DNA from: Knufia peltigerae
Lineage: Eukaryota > Ascomycota > Eurotiomycetes > Chaetothyriales > Trichomeriaceae
Direction of reading: 5' to 3'
Length of the DNA: 64,000 bases
Assembly (NCBI GenBank): GCA_030247855.1
Contig: JAPDRN010000011.1
Coordinates: 186,001 to 250,000 of the forward strand
The notes beneath the pieces were generated by a model. The model did not search any database, was not told the origin of the DNA, and worked only from the letters and a program-made list of their open reading frames with translations. The translations under genes and the position numbers were made by a program. Of this stretch, positions 1 through 10,339 are shown piece by piece (within the stretch, counting starts at the first letter, position 1; each line of letters starts with the position of its first letter).

Positions 1-1114
1 ACAATGATTTGTCGTCTTTGTTCGGGTCAGGCACCTCCTCCAACCAACCATTCAGTTTCAGTTCGTCCGTCAACTTCTCCGCCGCGGTAGGGTTGTGAAG
101 AAGGTGGTAAAACAAGAGTGTCAAGGTCCCCGACGTGGTGTGTGAACCGGCCACCAAGAAAGCAAACGCCTCGGAACTGATTTCGGCCTCTGTGAGTTCC
201 TCACCCGTCTCCGGATCTTTGGCATGGGTGAGTCTGGACAAGATGTTGTGTCGGATCTCGGTCTTGTCCTTTGCCAATTCCACCGCGACGTGTTTGGTCG
301 TCTGGTCGCGGAGCTTTTTCCGACCTGCCATCAAACGTTGTAGCCACGGCAGGGGGATCCGAGGGAACAATTGCATGCTGTACGGGAGCAAAGAAGGCAA
401 CATCCCGTACATGCAACCCAAAAAGATGTGTTCGTTGATGGGAGGCAAGTTTTGGGGGTCTTGGGCCTGCATGGTTCCGAACTCGGCGTTGAATATCAAT
501 TCACCCATCAAGTCGTAAGTGTAGTATCCCATCATCTCTTTGAGGTCGAATGGGGTGTCTCCGAAAGAGTCCATGGTCCTGACGAGGTGATTGATTCGGC
601 GGTCAAAGATTGATTCCATTTGTGTCAGGGAGGCCGTCGAGAAACTATGAGCCATTTGACGACGTCTTTTGGCGTGGAGCTGTTTCATGACGATTGAATT
701 AGTATCATCGATAAGGGATGGGATGTGGGAGTCGACAGAAAGAGAGAGAGAAAGTCAGAAACCCACCTCTTCGTCCTTGGTACCGAAGAGATTAGGATGA
801 AAGGTGGTGAACCCGTCATAAAAGTTGCTCTTCAACACCTTTCGACCAGATTTGTAGATGGGATTGATGGCCTCGACCCCCCAGAAACTCAACTCGTTGG
901 GACCATACCGAACGACCGGGCCATACTTCTCATGTAATTGTAAAAGAGTCTCGGGCATGTGTCGAGTTGTCAATTGGTAAACTCTCCATAGATCGGTTTG
1001 AGACGCGAGAAAAGGTCCAGGGAACTTGCTCAAAGGATGGAACCAGGTATTGTATATGATCTTGGCTAGGATGGTCGCCACACCGAGTAGAACGAGGTAC
1101 GAATACAGCGTCAT
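1..1114 (-). CDS. Cytochrome P450 monooxygenase, N-terminal part (cut by window edge)
   Basis: Heme-thiolate monooxygenase; substrate unknown. Exon 1 runs 1114-767 and exon 2 runs from 679 off the left edge; the intron 680-766 starts GTGGGT and ends CAG. About 340 residues are visible. An N-terminal membrane anchor (MTLYSYLVLLGVATILAKII) is followed by the proline-rich hinge FPGPF. The I-helix oxygen-binding motif appears as AGSHTTS near position 140-155. The ExxR and heme-cysteine FxxGxRxCxG motifs must lie left of base 1, so completeness cannot be judged. The frame is open further upstream to 1201, but the first ATG that gives a normal anchor is at 1114. A TATA-like box lies about 114 bp upstream. 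The neighbouring SDR is on the same strand, so a small tailoring cluster continuing to the left is possible. Confidence 0.9.
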
Positions 1115-1862
1115 GATTTGATTGCTGCTGATGGGATCCCCCAAGAGAATGATCTGTTTATTCACCTGGCTGCTGCTGGATTTGGTCGACTTCAAGACCA
1201 TTCAGAAGGGGGATACTCTGAGTATGATATATAGACCAGAAAAGATGGGACTGGGACTGCATCTCATCTTCTGTCCGGGGGATTCATCGTACATCCTCGT
1301 ACTTCGTAGGAAGAAGGATGATGGGTGTTTTGACTAGTCTGTGGACGTCAATCAATCATCAAACGGCAAATGTCCGCCATTTTTTCCCACATCATCTCAA
1401 ACTGTATCTGAGAGGTCGTGATGCTGCAGGATCGACGAGGGACTGGAGTACCCCACGAACAAAACATCTACTTCGTACCCAGTAAGGTTCTCATCGCAGA
1501 GAGATCCTCATTGGAGGTGTGGGACGAGAGGTCAGATCCACGTAAGCGAAGGGGCCTCGGAACAGTCGTTTGGGCCTTCCGATGACATTTAGCCAGCAAA
1601 TAAGGCGGGTGGATTTCTATATCACCGACTGGCTGACTTGGGCGGAATGACATCCTTTCAAAACCGATATACTTTTCATCAGTCAGTCTTTTGTATGCTC
1701 CAGTTTCGGTATTGACTGATCTCGTCGGGAGTGTTGTTCGGTAGGTTGGTGGGAGACTGATATCAGGTCGAGGTCGAGAAAGGTTGTGGCACGGACAAAT
1801 ATGTTAAATATATGTACCTCGGGATGACTATTCGACGTGTACACTACTTGGAGTAGGGTACC
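1115..1862. other. Intergenic region between P450 start and SDR stop
   Basis: Upstream region of the P450 and downstream region of the SDR. Short open frames here lack any recognisable domain. Apart from the P450 TATA-like box I see nothing else. Confidence 0.6.
1228..1233 (-). promoter_or_regulatory. TATA-like box of the P450 gene
   Basis: The minus strand reads CTATATATC here, about 114 bp upstream of the P450 start codon at 1114. Spacing and sequence fit a fungal core promoter; function is inferred. Confidence 0.45.
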
Positions 1863-2932
1863 TCACTGCGCAATATAACCTCCGTCAATAACCACACTCG
1901 TACCAGTCACCCAACTTGCTCCCTCTCCAGCAAGATACACCGCGGCCCTCGCAATCTCTTCCGGTCTCCCCGTCCTTCCCCAAGGGTGCAACATACTCAG
2001 AGCCGCATCCACCCCGGGCGTCTTTTGCATCATCGTGTCGAGGATGGCAGTGTCGGCAAACCCGGGTTGGAGGGCGTTGATGTGGATGCCGTCCTTTGCG
2101 TACTCGAGCGCGGTGGCACGGGTCAACTGCATGATGCCTCCCTTGGACACACAGTAACTCGTGGCGCCTGCCATGCCGACGTTTCCCATGATCGAAGCCG
2201 TGTTGACGATCCATCCGCGGTGGATCTCGGCCTCGTTGAAGGGAGACCGCCCCCAAACCGGATGAGGTTCCTGGGCGAGAAACTGAGTGACGGAGTACTT
2301 GGTACCCAGCCACGCACCGCGAGTGTTGATGGCCAGAGTCTTGTCGAGGACCGAAACGTCGGTCTCGTGGGTTCGGATCATATCTTTGCCCAGTTCCTTT
2401 GCTGATGCTTCGGCGGCTATACCTGCGTGTGTGAAAATTACAGACCAAAAGGTAAGCCTTTGCCTTCATCTTTTCAGAGTCAAGTGAAGTTGTGTTTTTG
2501 ATGGGAAGGAGAAAAGTCCACGACAAGAGGGAGAAATGTGTTGGGAAGGAACTCACCAGCATTGTTGACCATTATGTCCAACCTTCCAAACACCTTGACC
2601 GCCTCCGCCACAGCACCACGAACGTCCTCCTCCTTGGTGACGTCGCACTTGATGTACACGATCCTCGGAACCCCAGATTTCTGACTCGGCCATCTTTTGG
2701 TGACGAGTTCGACCGTCGGAGTGACGAGATCCATGTTCGCATTGATCGGTCGAGCTCCAATGGTTTTCTGGTCGGGGATGTCAGGTCTCAGGTCGGCGTT
2801 GACAATGTAAGCCCCGGCAGCAGCGTACGCAAGACATATCGCTCTGCCGAGACCACTTGAACCACCGGTGACGACGGCGACTTTGTCTTGAAGTGTCGCA
2901 ATGTTGCCTATGACTCTGTCTTCTGCCGCCAT
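1863..2932 (-). CDS. Short-chain dehydrogenase/reductase (classical SDR)
   Basis: NAD(P)-dependent oxidoreductase of about 311 residues; substrate unknown. Exon 1 is 2932-2557 and exon 2 is 2422-1863. The intron 2423-2556 starts GTGAGT and ends GCAG, and splits the last Gly codon of the NNAG motif. Visible motifs in order are the cofactor-binding TGGSSGLG, NNAG, a catalytic serine region (NTASIMG) and the active-site YCVSK (YxxxK). The C-terminus GGYIAQ is typical of classical SDRs. The start at 2932 is chosen because it gives the usual short leader before the Rossmann fold. A TATATATA box lies 61-68 bp upstream. It lies next to a P450 on the same strand, which suggests but does not prove a shared pathway. 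Confidence 0.9.
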
Positions 2933-4096
2933 TTTGTGTAGCTTGTGTGTCTGGGGAGTACTCGGTGAGTAACGTTGAGACAACAACTAAGGTATATATA
3001 GTGTGGTGAATTTCGCTAGGCTATTCCTCACGTAGGAACGAGCCTTTGTTGTGATAACCTACGAGAACGAGATGGGCTGTTCAAGGAGAAGTCAATCAGG
3101 ATCCAGATGCTTGTCTAGGGGAGGGTACAATGTGAAAAAGAAAAGTCATGTTCGGTCCACGTAGTAGTACCAGGGCTATGCAAAGTACCCAAGAAATAGC
3201 ACTACCCAAGAAACCAACCCCCAAGAGAAGATTGGAGGGGCAGCTCAACCATGCGTGATGCATTAGGGTTATACATACCTACAGTAGTCAAGTTCCATCC
3301 AGAGGACGGATGAGCTGTACATACATACGAAAAATCCTCGCGTATATGCATGGAGCCGGTTGATCCTTTGCGGGGGTAGGAAGAGAATCAACAACTACTC
3401 TGCCTGCCCAGGTAACTAGGTACTCGTACTCCGTATACTCGTAACAAGGGTACAAAATACACACGTAAGCACAGCTACTGGAGTTACGCCCTACGAATGA
3501 TACATGATCATCAAAAATGTCAGCGAAAGACCGAGGTGAATGAGATGCCTAGGCGACTTTCTTCTGTTTCCCCCTCATGCTTCAGAGCATATGCCGAGTC
3601 AGAAGTATCGATCGCGCGCGCCATCACAAATTCTGCAAGGATCAGACCACGGGGCATAACAGAGACAAACACGGGCTCGACGCTATAGCGGGAAATCCGA
3701 TCCATAAATTTCAAATGCCCATGATGGTGTGGTATCTGCAACTGTATCGCACTCTCAAGACCAAAAATGTTTCCTCCAATAATCTCGCTTATATACAAAA
3801 AAAGATCATTCAGCCGGGTCATCAAGTGCCTCCCCTATCGGGGGCTCTGTGTCTCACAAAACATGGCTCCATTGGTAGCATCCATATGATAACGATAATC
3901 ACAAGGCACGCAAGGTTGTCTTACCTTACCTAGGTGCCCCTTGGCCACCAAGAAAGAACACCGAAGACCAAATGCCATCTGACGACCGCCAGATGTATCC
4001 AAAATTCCGGTCCCAATGCCAATGCTCACATGCGCAACAGAACCAACAATGCAGGTACAAATCCCAAATATTCCGACTCACAGCCAGACCGAAATT
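2933..4096. other. Intergenic region
   Basis: Contains the SDR promoter and the 3' side of the Whi5-like gene. A copy of the 9-mer TACTCCGTA sits at 3427-3435 inside a run of related TACTCG-type words. No gene-like open frame was found; the open frames around 3500-4000 have no domain and overlap on both strands. Confidence 0.55.
2993..3000 (-). promoter_or_regulatory. TATA box of the SDR gene
   Basis: A perfect TATATATA lies 61-68 bp upstream of the SDR ATG at 2932. The sequence is palindromic; assignment to the minus strand is by position. Confidence 0.5.
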
Positions 4097-5431
4097 TCAC
4101 GTCAATACAGTAGATGCTGCTGGTGGTGCCGCCGCGGTGGCGGCCGATGAAATTTTGGACTTCTCCGCGAGTTCAAAAGCACGCTCCAATTCCTCATCAC
4201 TGTCATCTGACAAGTCATTCAACATGCGATCAATAATGGCAGCTTTATCATACACCGGTCGTCCATTAGAAAAGGCAACTCTCTTAGGCGATGTCATGGA
4301 CGTCTGACTAAACTGGGTCCGCAATGGAGATGTCAATTGTGAAGCCGCAAATGTCTGTGTCGATCGGATAGTAGAATCTTGCGACAGGCTGGGATTGTAT
4401 CCTGAATTATTGGGGCTGGCCATGAAAAGAAGCGTCTCGACCGCGTCTGCTTCCATTGCTGCATTCTGGCTTGGTGTTCGGTGACTCGTGGGAGGACGCG
4501 ACGACTGCGACGTGTGTCGAGCACTGTGTGTGTTTTGATAGGTACCATTTGGTGTTGCCCGACGCCGAGAGCTCGGAACAATATCAACCGGAGGTGCGAG
4601 AGCGCGTCGTGAAGATACTTGTGGACTGTTCAGAGTCACCAGAGCTCGGGTTTCTAGTGTGCTGTCGGATGAGTCGCTCTCGCTCGACTCTCGTCCGTAA
4701 CTCCTGGACATGACTGTTCGGGGGGAGAGCAGACCGCGTGGACGAGGCGAGTTTGGGAATCCAGAAACGGTGGACCGCGGGGATTGTGAGGCTAGGGATT
4801 CGACTTCATCGAGGGAACGTGTCTGCCAGCCATTCTGCACTTTGATCATTGCGTATTTTAGTCTGGTACGTAGCTGTTGTGAGAGCTGGTCTGTGTCAGT
4901 CCCTGGATTCGCCGTGGTTGCTCTGGCCAATCCTACCTCTGAGATATTGCCATTTGATACACTGCTTGTCGTTCGGGCATGGCCAAACCCTTTAGACTGG
5001 CTCACGACGTCTGCAAGTCCGTTGACACTCGACCTTTTCACCTCGCCACTTGCTGTTCGTTTTGCTCCGGAGAGACTGTTCGGCGGAGGACTTTGTGAAT
5101 TGGTATTTGAACGGTGTTCTTGCACAGCATCTGTAACTGCAAGGTTCTCCGTCGACTCCTTCTGTTCCTGCAACTCTATAGACCGCGTCTCCTGCGACCC
5201 CAGCTGGCTCGACGTGGTCGAGGTGGGTGGTGTATCCTCCTCCTCGTCGGGTACAGTGGGTAATGCCGCTGTGCTGGACACATCGCTCGTCGATATGTTC
5301 AATGGGATCTGCTGTGAGGTATTCGAATCTTCAGAACTGCGTGCAAGGTTTGTAATCGCGGCTTCCGGGGGCGCCAGTGTCAACGGGTGTGGATCCAGCA
5401 TGGTTGACGCATGCGTAACGGCATGCTGCAT
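4097..5431 (-). CDS. Whi5/Nrm1-type cell-cycle transcriptional repressor
   Basis: Predicted nuclear repressor of G1/S genes. In yeasts, Whi5/Nrm1 proteins bind SBF/MBF factors and are released after CDK phosphorylation. The protein is about 444 residues and mostly disordered, rich in Ser, Thr, Pro and Gln. The one conserved block, roughly residues 187-211, reads LRTRLKYAMIKVQNGW and continues with RSLDEVESLA, matching the short Whi5 family motif. Many SP/TP sites such as SPRST and TSPKR could be CDK targets. The frame is open without ATG up to 5572; the first ATG is at 5431, so either the protein starts there or an upstream exon adds residues. It lies tail-on to the SDR and shares the upstream side with the BMS1 3' end. 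Confidence 0.75.
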   Translation of the reverse strand: MQHAVTHASTMLDPHPLTLAPPEAAITNLARSSEDSNTSQQIPLNISTSDVSSTAALPTVPDEEEDTPPTSTTSSQLGSQETRSIELQEQKESTENLAVTDAVQEHRSNTNSQSPPPNSLSGAKRTASGEVKRSSVNGLADVVSQSKGFGHARTTSSVSNGNISEVGLARATTANPGTDTDQLSQQLRTRLKYAMIKVQNGWQTRSLDEVESLASQSPRSTVSGFPNSPRPRGLLSPRTVMSRSYGRESSESDSSDSTLETRALVTLNSPQVSSRRALAPPVDIVPSSRRRATPNGTYQNTHSARHTSQSSRPPTSHRTPSQNAAMEADAVETLLFMASPNNSGYNPSLSQDSTIRSTQTFAASQLTSPLRTQFSQTSMTSPKRVAFSNGRPVYDKAAIIDRMLNDLSDDSDEELERAFELAEKSKISSAATAAAPPAASTVLT

Positions 5432-6371
5432 GCTCGTGTCGTGGTCGGCCGCCTCGGCAATATCGGGTGGGTGATTCAAAACCTGGTTCTCGAGGGAATG
5501 GTGGAGGTTACTAGGTATGTGTATGAACCCGTGAAGGAAACAGGGAGAGGATCTCGGTGAGAATGTAGACAACGAAACGACGGTAACAGCAACAGATCAC
5601 GAGGGTCGTCGCGTTCGCCCTCGCCTGTCCGTGTTGGTAGGTTTAGTGGACCTGGTAGTCAGTTACAGCAGCTGGTAGTTGGTGGGGACTGATGACTTAT
5701 GCCACTGCTGGACACGCGTAGATTGAGGCGTTTCAAGGCAGACGCGTTGTTGTGACAGAGACCGAGGTGGAAGCATCGATAGACGGTAAAGGTTGTAGCA
5801 GTAGCAGCATCAATCATGACACCGCGTAGTGGATGTAGAGATCAAGTATGGTCGATATCTGTGGTGTCACGGCGATAGAGATACACGCGATCAGTCTCGC
5901 TCGGTTCGTGTGTCCTGCAGCGGCAACAGCTTTGGCCATTTCCTACAGTATGGATGAGTACCTGATACAGTACACGCGCCATTTCTCCGGGGCCGGCGGT
6001 CAATGTGTCCCCTGTAGTCGTGGCCTGTGCGAGACCCTGGAGAGCCCCAAACAGCCCTTTCGGACTTCTCCAAGGGCCCGGGAGGCCTGGAAATTCTGCT
6101 TAAGCTTCAAGGTGTGCGCCCAGCCTCTAAATTTTCACTCGCTAAACTGCACCTTTAGGTACTAGTTCTGCATCACAGACCAGGTGTCGACACAGTATTG
6201 AACCATTTGACTCGAGACTATGCAAGAGAGATCGCCTATATTCGACGTATCTGTTGAGCTGCTCCAAATGGTCTTCATATTGACACAATACGGAGTACAG
6301 AGAGTATAGTCTCACGCTCACGGGTATCAATCCATCATCCTCACAACCGGCACAAGGCCAAAGTCATACGT
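5432..6371. other. Intergenic region upstream of the Whi5-like gene
   Basis: Long promoter/5' UTR region of the Whi5-like gene; a long leader is common for fungal cell-cycle genes. The reading frame continues open without ATG to 5572. A TACGGAGTA word is at 6289-6297. No gene recognised. Confidence 0.5.
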
Positions 6372-9300
6372 TTATCGTCTCGACCGCTTCCCTCCTCCAC
6401 CACCGCCAGCCTCTGCGTGCTTTCGCTTGCGACCTTCTTTGCGCCAGAACTCGTCCCGTTCTCTCTTTTCCCGTTCTTCCTTCTTCTCCATATTCTCAGC
6501 GACCTTCTTGCGGTAAACAGCTCGCCTCTCTTCTTGCTTTTTAGCTCGCTTCTCCGCCTTCTCGTTCCTCATGGTTTGTAATTTCTGCATCAGATCTCGG
6601 GCTTTCTTCTCCTCGCCACCCATCACCACAGCTCGCTTCTGGAGGTAGGTTGGTGCTTTTCTTGCTTTCTGTCGCGTAATTTGTGATTTGAATGGAAGTT
6701 CTGCCGCCAATGCACGTGGTACTCGAAGAGGGTTGAAATGTCGATTGGGTCGTTCGATTTTCGTGTAAGCGGAATCCTTGACCAGTGGTGTTGGGATACC
6801 CATTGATGCTCGAACGGCTCCCGTCAGTCGCATGGCCTGCCATCCTTCCGAACCATCATCGATTCGTTGGCCCTCTCCGTCGAGATCTGCTGATCCGCTG
6901 GGAGGAGCATCGAGAAGGTTGGTAACAGGATTGTAAAACCTGTGGGGTTTGACTGGGTACCAAGCTCGAAGGAAGACAATGTCTGACATGAGGATCTTGT
7001 CTTCGAAAGTGGCTCGGAAATGTCCTTCAGGTTTGCTGAGAGCTCTCTTGATCTGCCCGCGAATTCCAGATACCGTTCGTATACTAGCTCCTTCAAACTT
7101 GGCAATTTCTAACGACGAATTGAACATGTTGCGTATGAATGCCGTATTGCGGAAGATCTTGTACGGATATCCCGTTAGTTTGAGCTTTTTGACGATTTCG
7201 GTGGTTTCATCCACGTTCAGTACAACTCCAGTGGCTGCAATTCGGAACCCAGGATTGGCGTTGGAAAAGGATTGAACACAGCAGAATCCAGTGTTCGGTG
7301 CCACCAGCGGACCATAGAAAGTACCAAAGCAATGCATGTGTTCGGGGGTATATTTGAGCATTCGGTTTCGTGTCCGTGAATCAGAAATCGAATAAATTGG
7401 CAGTGTTTGAAATCTCCTCCACCCCAACGAGAAGATGAGAGGATCATTTGTCTTGAGAATCTTCTTGTGCCATCGATGTCGCTTGATGCGGATCTGAACA
7501 AAGCCAAACCGGTCCTCTGTGGGAGCTAGTCCTCCGATGATGACGGGAAGCTTGGGATTGAAGGAGCGGACGAATTCGTACGGTACTTTGTCCAGCACAA
7601 TTCGTGCGTATGTGCCAGCCTTGAATCCTTCTGCGCGCGCTCGGGCTACTGGATCCAGACTGTCGAATTCTGCTCGATTGATGTCGAGTTGTTTCTGGAG
7701 CATTGCTTTTTGAGCGTCATACCACTCGTCTTCGCCAAACTCTTGCTCCGTAGCCTTGACTTCACTTTTGCCGTTCGCAAAACCTTCTCGATCTTCTTCT
7801 TCAAACCGAAGCTTGAGTTCTTCCTTCCGTTTGGCATTCTTGATACGTTCTTCTTCCAAAGTCAACTCCGCTTGTGCCTCTGGATCCGCCTCAGCTGCTG
7901 CTTCCAAGTCTTCGAACTCGCCGTCGCCTTCGTCAGACTCGTTCTCGGCGTCTTCATCAAAACCACCATATTCGTCCTCGTCGGAGTCTGCATTTGCTCC
8001 TGTGGCGAGGGATTTCCGCGTGAACCGGGACATGATAGTTTGTATTTGATCTTCATCCTCCCATTTCTGCGTCAGGTCTTCATAGTCATATCGTGGAGTT
8101 TGTCGATCTTCTAGTTCTTCCTCCTGTTCAGTCTTAGCTTTGTTGAAAAAATTGTCTTCATCATCAACTTCGTCTTGTCCAGTGTGGTCGTGATGTTTTT
8201 GCTCTCCTCGCCATTTTGCAATTGCTTCGGCTGGGGTCAAAGTCAGATCGTACATCAATCGAGACAGATCAGCAGCGCGGAATGCTACTTGGGTTGAATG
8301 TAGCTTTCGAGCATCTTCGGACAAATTTTCTTTCCACCGGAGACCACCATCATCCTCACTCCCGTCGAAGTCCGAATCCTCATCGTCAAATTCCTGTTCG
8401 CCATGCTCGTCGCCAGACATGGAACCCAAGTCAGAGTCGCTGTCGGCAAACTCCAGGTCGCCCTCGACTTCTTCCGCGTCTAGTCCCTCCTCAGCGATGC
8501 CAGGTCGGCCGGTATGCTCAGAGAAATCGTTCACTTCGTCATCGTCGCTCGCCTCATCATTACTTTCTCCGCTGACAAAGCCCTCGTCGTCATCATCATC
8601 ATCTTCTTCGTCTTGGTCGACGACATCATTGTGAATGCCAGTTTGGCCGAATGATCGGATTCCTCTTTTTGTGGTGCGGCCCGTGTCGTTGTCAGGGATA
8701 TCACCTTCGGTAAGTTGTTGCCCACCCTGAAAAAGCCGAACACCACCCTCAGCCTCACCCAGCAGTCTCCGTTCACCTTGGAGACTCATCATAAGCTGCT
8801 CTCCAAGACCTCTCTCCTCTCCGTCATCTGCATCTCGATCGAAGGTGTTCGTTTTAACATTTATGTAGACAGCATCCTTGTCTACCAGAACACCGCCAAC
8901 ATCGGACATGGGGGCAAAAAGGACTTTCTGCTTCTCGCCTAGTTTCCTTCTGGACGACTTTCCGGTGGCTTTGGCCATGGCTTGATCTAGGAATGGCGTA
9001 GGACAGGGATCTGGCAGCGCTTCAATTTCTTTGACTGACAAATCCCCTACACCAGGAACATGAACCCTCGCTCCATCGGCAGGAAAATTGGTGCCTCGGA
9101 GATACCCGTAAAGCGCAACTTGTCTGTCGCACTTCTCATTCTCTTCAATCTGGGTCGGAGGAGTGACATCGAGTAGACGATCTGCCAAACAATAGGGGTG
9201 GCTATTTCTCCAGATCAGCGGTCGAGGATTCTTCATGACCGACAGAAATCTCGACAGATTGTGTATTTCTCTATCCGGGTACCGCCCGTTGATAACGCCG

Positions 9301-9914
9301 GACAAGTAAAATAGCTTTGCGCCTTGGTAGAGTTCCGACCAGAATCTGTGTTTCAATCTCTTCTTTGCCATCCGCAATGTACTCTGTTTCTTGAACAGGT
9401 CCAGATGTGTAAGGATGCCAAAAACATTTCCCGGCATTCCAGACACGCTCAAAGCGTTCAGAAATTCCATCGTCTCCATCTCAAACCCATAGTTGCCGTC
9501 TATCATGAGTAGGACGATGTCAGCAATTTTTGCAACATCGATCATAGCAGCCAGAGAATCGGAAGGACATTCGAGGAAGGTAAGTCGCCGTCTTTTCGAG
9601 GTTACGACTGTTAGAGGGCCGGTAGGGTGCGACAGAGTCTGCTTGGAATATCGTTTGATTATGCTTTTAATGAGGGTGGTCTTGCCGACGCCAGGAGGTC
9701 CAACGACGGCCACAACGATCGGAGGTGCTTCTTCTGGAAGTCGGTCGACTTGAGGAACATGTAATCGCTTCTCATTGATGTCGCTTGACCGAACAGCCTG
9801 TTTCGCCAGGCGGCCAGGGTTGGCGACGGCGAAGGCTTTGACATTTTTCTCTCCTCTTTGTGGTTTCTTTTTCTCTTTCGATGGCCTATGAGGCTTATTC
9901 GATTGTTTCTCCAT
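6372..9914 (-). CDS. BMS1: Ribosome biogenesis GTPase BMS1
   Basis: Nucleolar GTPase of the small-subunit processome. In yeast, Bms1 works with Rcl1 in 18S rRNA processing. The intronless frame encodes 1180 residues, close to the family length. A basic N-terminus leads to the P-loop GPPGVGKT at about residues 72-79 and a Bms1/Tsr1 GTPase domain to about residue 330. A long acidic, disordered middle (about residues 430-700, with D/E runs) follows. The conserved C-terminal RIBIOP domain contains the GYPYKIFRNTAFIRNMF region and ends in a strongly basic tail (KKEEREKRERDEFWRKEG). The start at 9914 has no competing upstream ATG in frame. It is divergent from the SET-MYND gene with 425 bp between the start codons. 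Confidence 0.97.
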   Translation of the reverse strand: MEKQSNKPHRPSKEKKKPQRGEKNVKAFAVANPGRLAKQAVRSSDINEKRLHVPQVDRLPEEAPPIVVAVVGPPGVGKTTLIKSIIKRYSKQTLSHPTGPLTVVTSKRRRLTFLECPSDSLAAMIDVAKIADIVLLMIDGNYGFEMETMEFLNALSVSGMPGNVFGILTHLDLFKKQSTLRMAKKRLKHRFWSELYQGAKLFYLSGVINGRYPDREIHNLSRFLSVMKNPRPLIWRNSHPYCLADRLLDVTPPTQIEENEKCDRQVALYGYLRGTNFPADGARVHVPGVGDLSVKEIEALPDPCPTPFLDQAMAKATGKSSRRKLGEKQKVLFAPMSDVGGVLVDKDAVYINVKTNTFDRDADDGEERGLGEQLMMSLQGERRLLGEAEGGVRLFQGGQQLTEGDIPDNDTGRTTKRGIRSFGQTGIHNDVVDQDEEDDDDDDEGFVSGESNDEASDDDEVNDFSEHTGRPGIAEEGLDAEEVEGDLEFADSDSDLGSMSGDEHGEQEFDDEDSDFDGSEDDGGLRWKENLSEDARKLHSTQVAFRAADLSRLMYDLTLTPAEAIAKWRGEQKHHDHTGQDEVDDEDNFFNKAKTEQEEELEDRQTPRYDYEDLTQKWEDEDQIQTIMSRFTRKSLATGANADSDEDEYGGFDEDAENESDEGDGEFEDLEAAAEADPEAQAELTLEEERIKNAKRKEELKLRFEEEDREGFANGKSEVKATEQEFGEDEWYDAQKAMLQKQLDINRAEFDSLDPVARARAEGFKAGTYARIVLDKVPYEFVRSFNPKLPVIIGGLAPTEDRFGFVQIRIKRHRWHKKILKTNDPLIFSLGWRRFQTLPIYSISDSRTRNRMLKYTPEHMHCFGTFYGPLVAPNTGFCCVQSFSNANPGFRIAATGVVLNVDETTEIVKKLKLTGYPYKIFRNTAFIRNMFNSSLEIAKFEGASIRTVSGIRGQIKRALSKPEGHFRATFEDKILMSDIVFLRAWYPVKPHRFYNPVTNLLDAPPSGSADLDGEGQRIDDGSEGWQAMRLTGAVRASMGIPTPLVKDSAYTKIERPNRHFNPLRVPRALAAELPFKSQITRQKARKAPTYLQKRAVVMGGEEKKARDLMQKLQTMRNEKAEKRAKKQEERRAVYRKKVAENMEKKEEREKRERDEFWRKEGRKRKHAEAGGGGGGKRSRR

Positions 9915-10339
9915 GGTTTCTCGTAGTCCGACACCACCTCCCCCAGCGCTGCAGACTCGAACTCGTTAAGATTCAAAACTGCGGACTTGACGCAGGAAAA
10001 AATATTGGGTGGCGCCACGGACTTAAGATTTCACTACGGAGTAAAGCTTGAGTAGCCTGTCCAATAAAGTATTAGGCATGGCTTAGGGCTCTGTTTAGGG
10101 CCTACTACGAGAATTAGTAAGGCTGCGTTCCCCGCATCACAGCCTTGCGAGGGGAAATTTTTTCTACTGCTCATGATGGCATTCATCAAGTATCGGTGTG
10201 AGAGACATAAAGAGCATTCCATCACCATTAGTATGTTTGCAGACTAGGATACCTATACGACAAACCTCAAATGCGGTAAGATCTGTGGCTTTCAAAGCCA
10301 ATCACTGTTGACCATCTGGTAGAAAGGTAGTTAGATAGG
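9915..10339. promoter_or_regulatory. Divergent promoter region between BMS1 and the SET-MYND gene
   Basis: The 425 bp between two outward-facing start codons must hold both promoters. It contains TACGGAGTA at 10035-10043 and a short hairpin (AAGGCTG at 10119-10125, CAGCCTT at 10140-10146). No clear TATA box is seen, as expected for housekeeping promoters. Confidence 0.55.

Noticed and set aside
4710..5474. 254-codon open frame on the plus strand
   Set aside because: Antisense to the Whi5-like gene; a by-product of its codon composition with no domain.
5432..5572. N-terminal extension of the Whi5-like frame
   Set aside because: Open but has no ATG; kept as a note because an upstream exon cannot be excluded.
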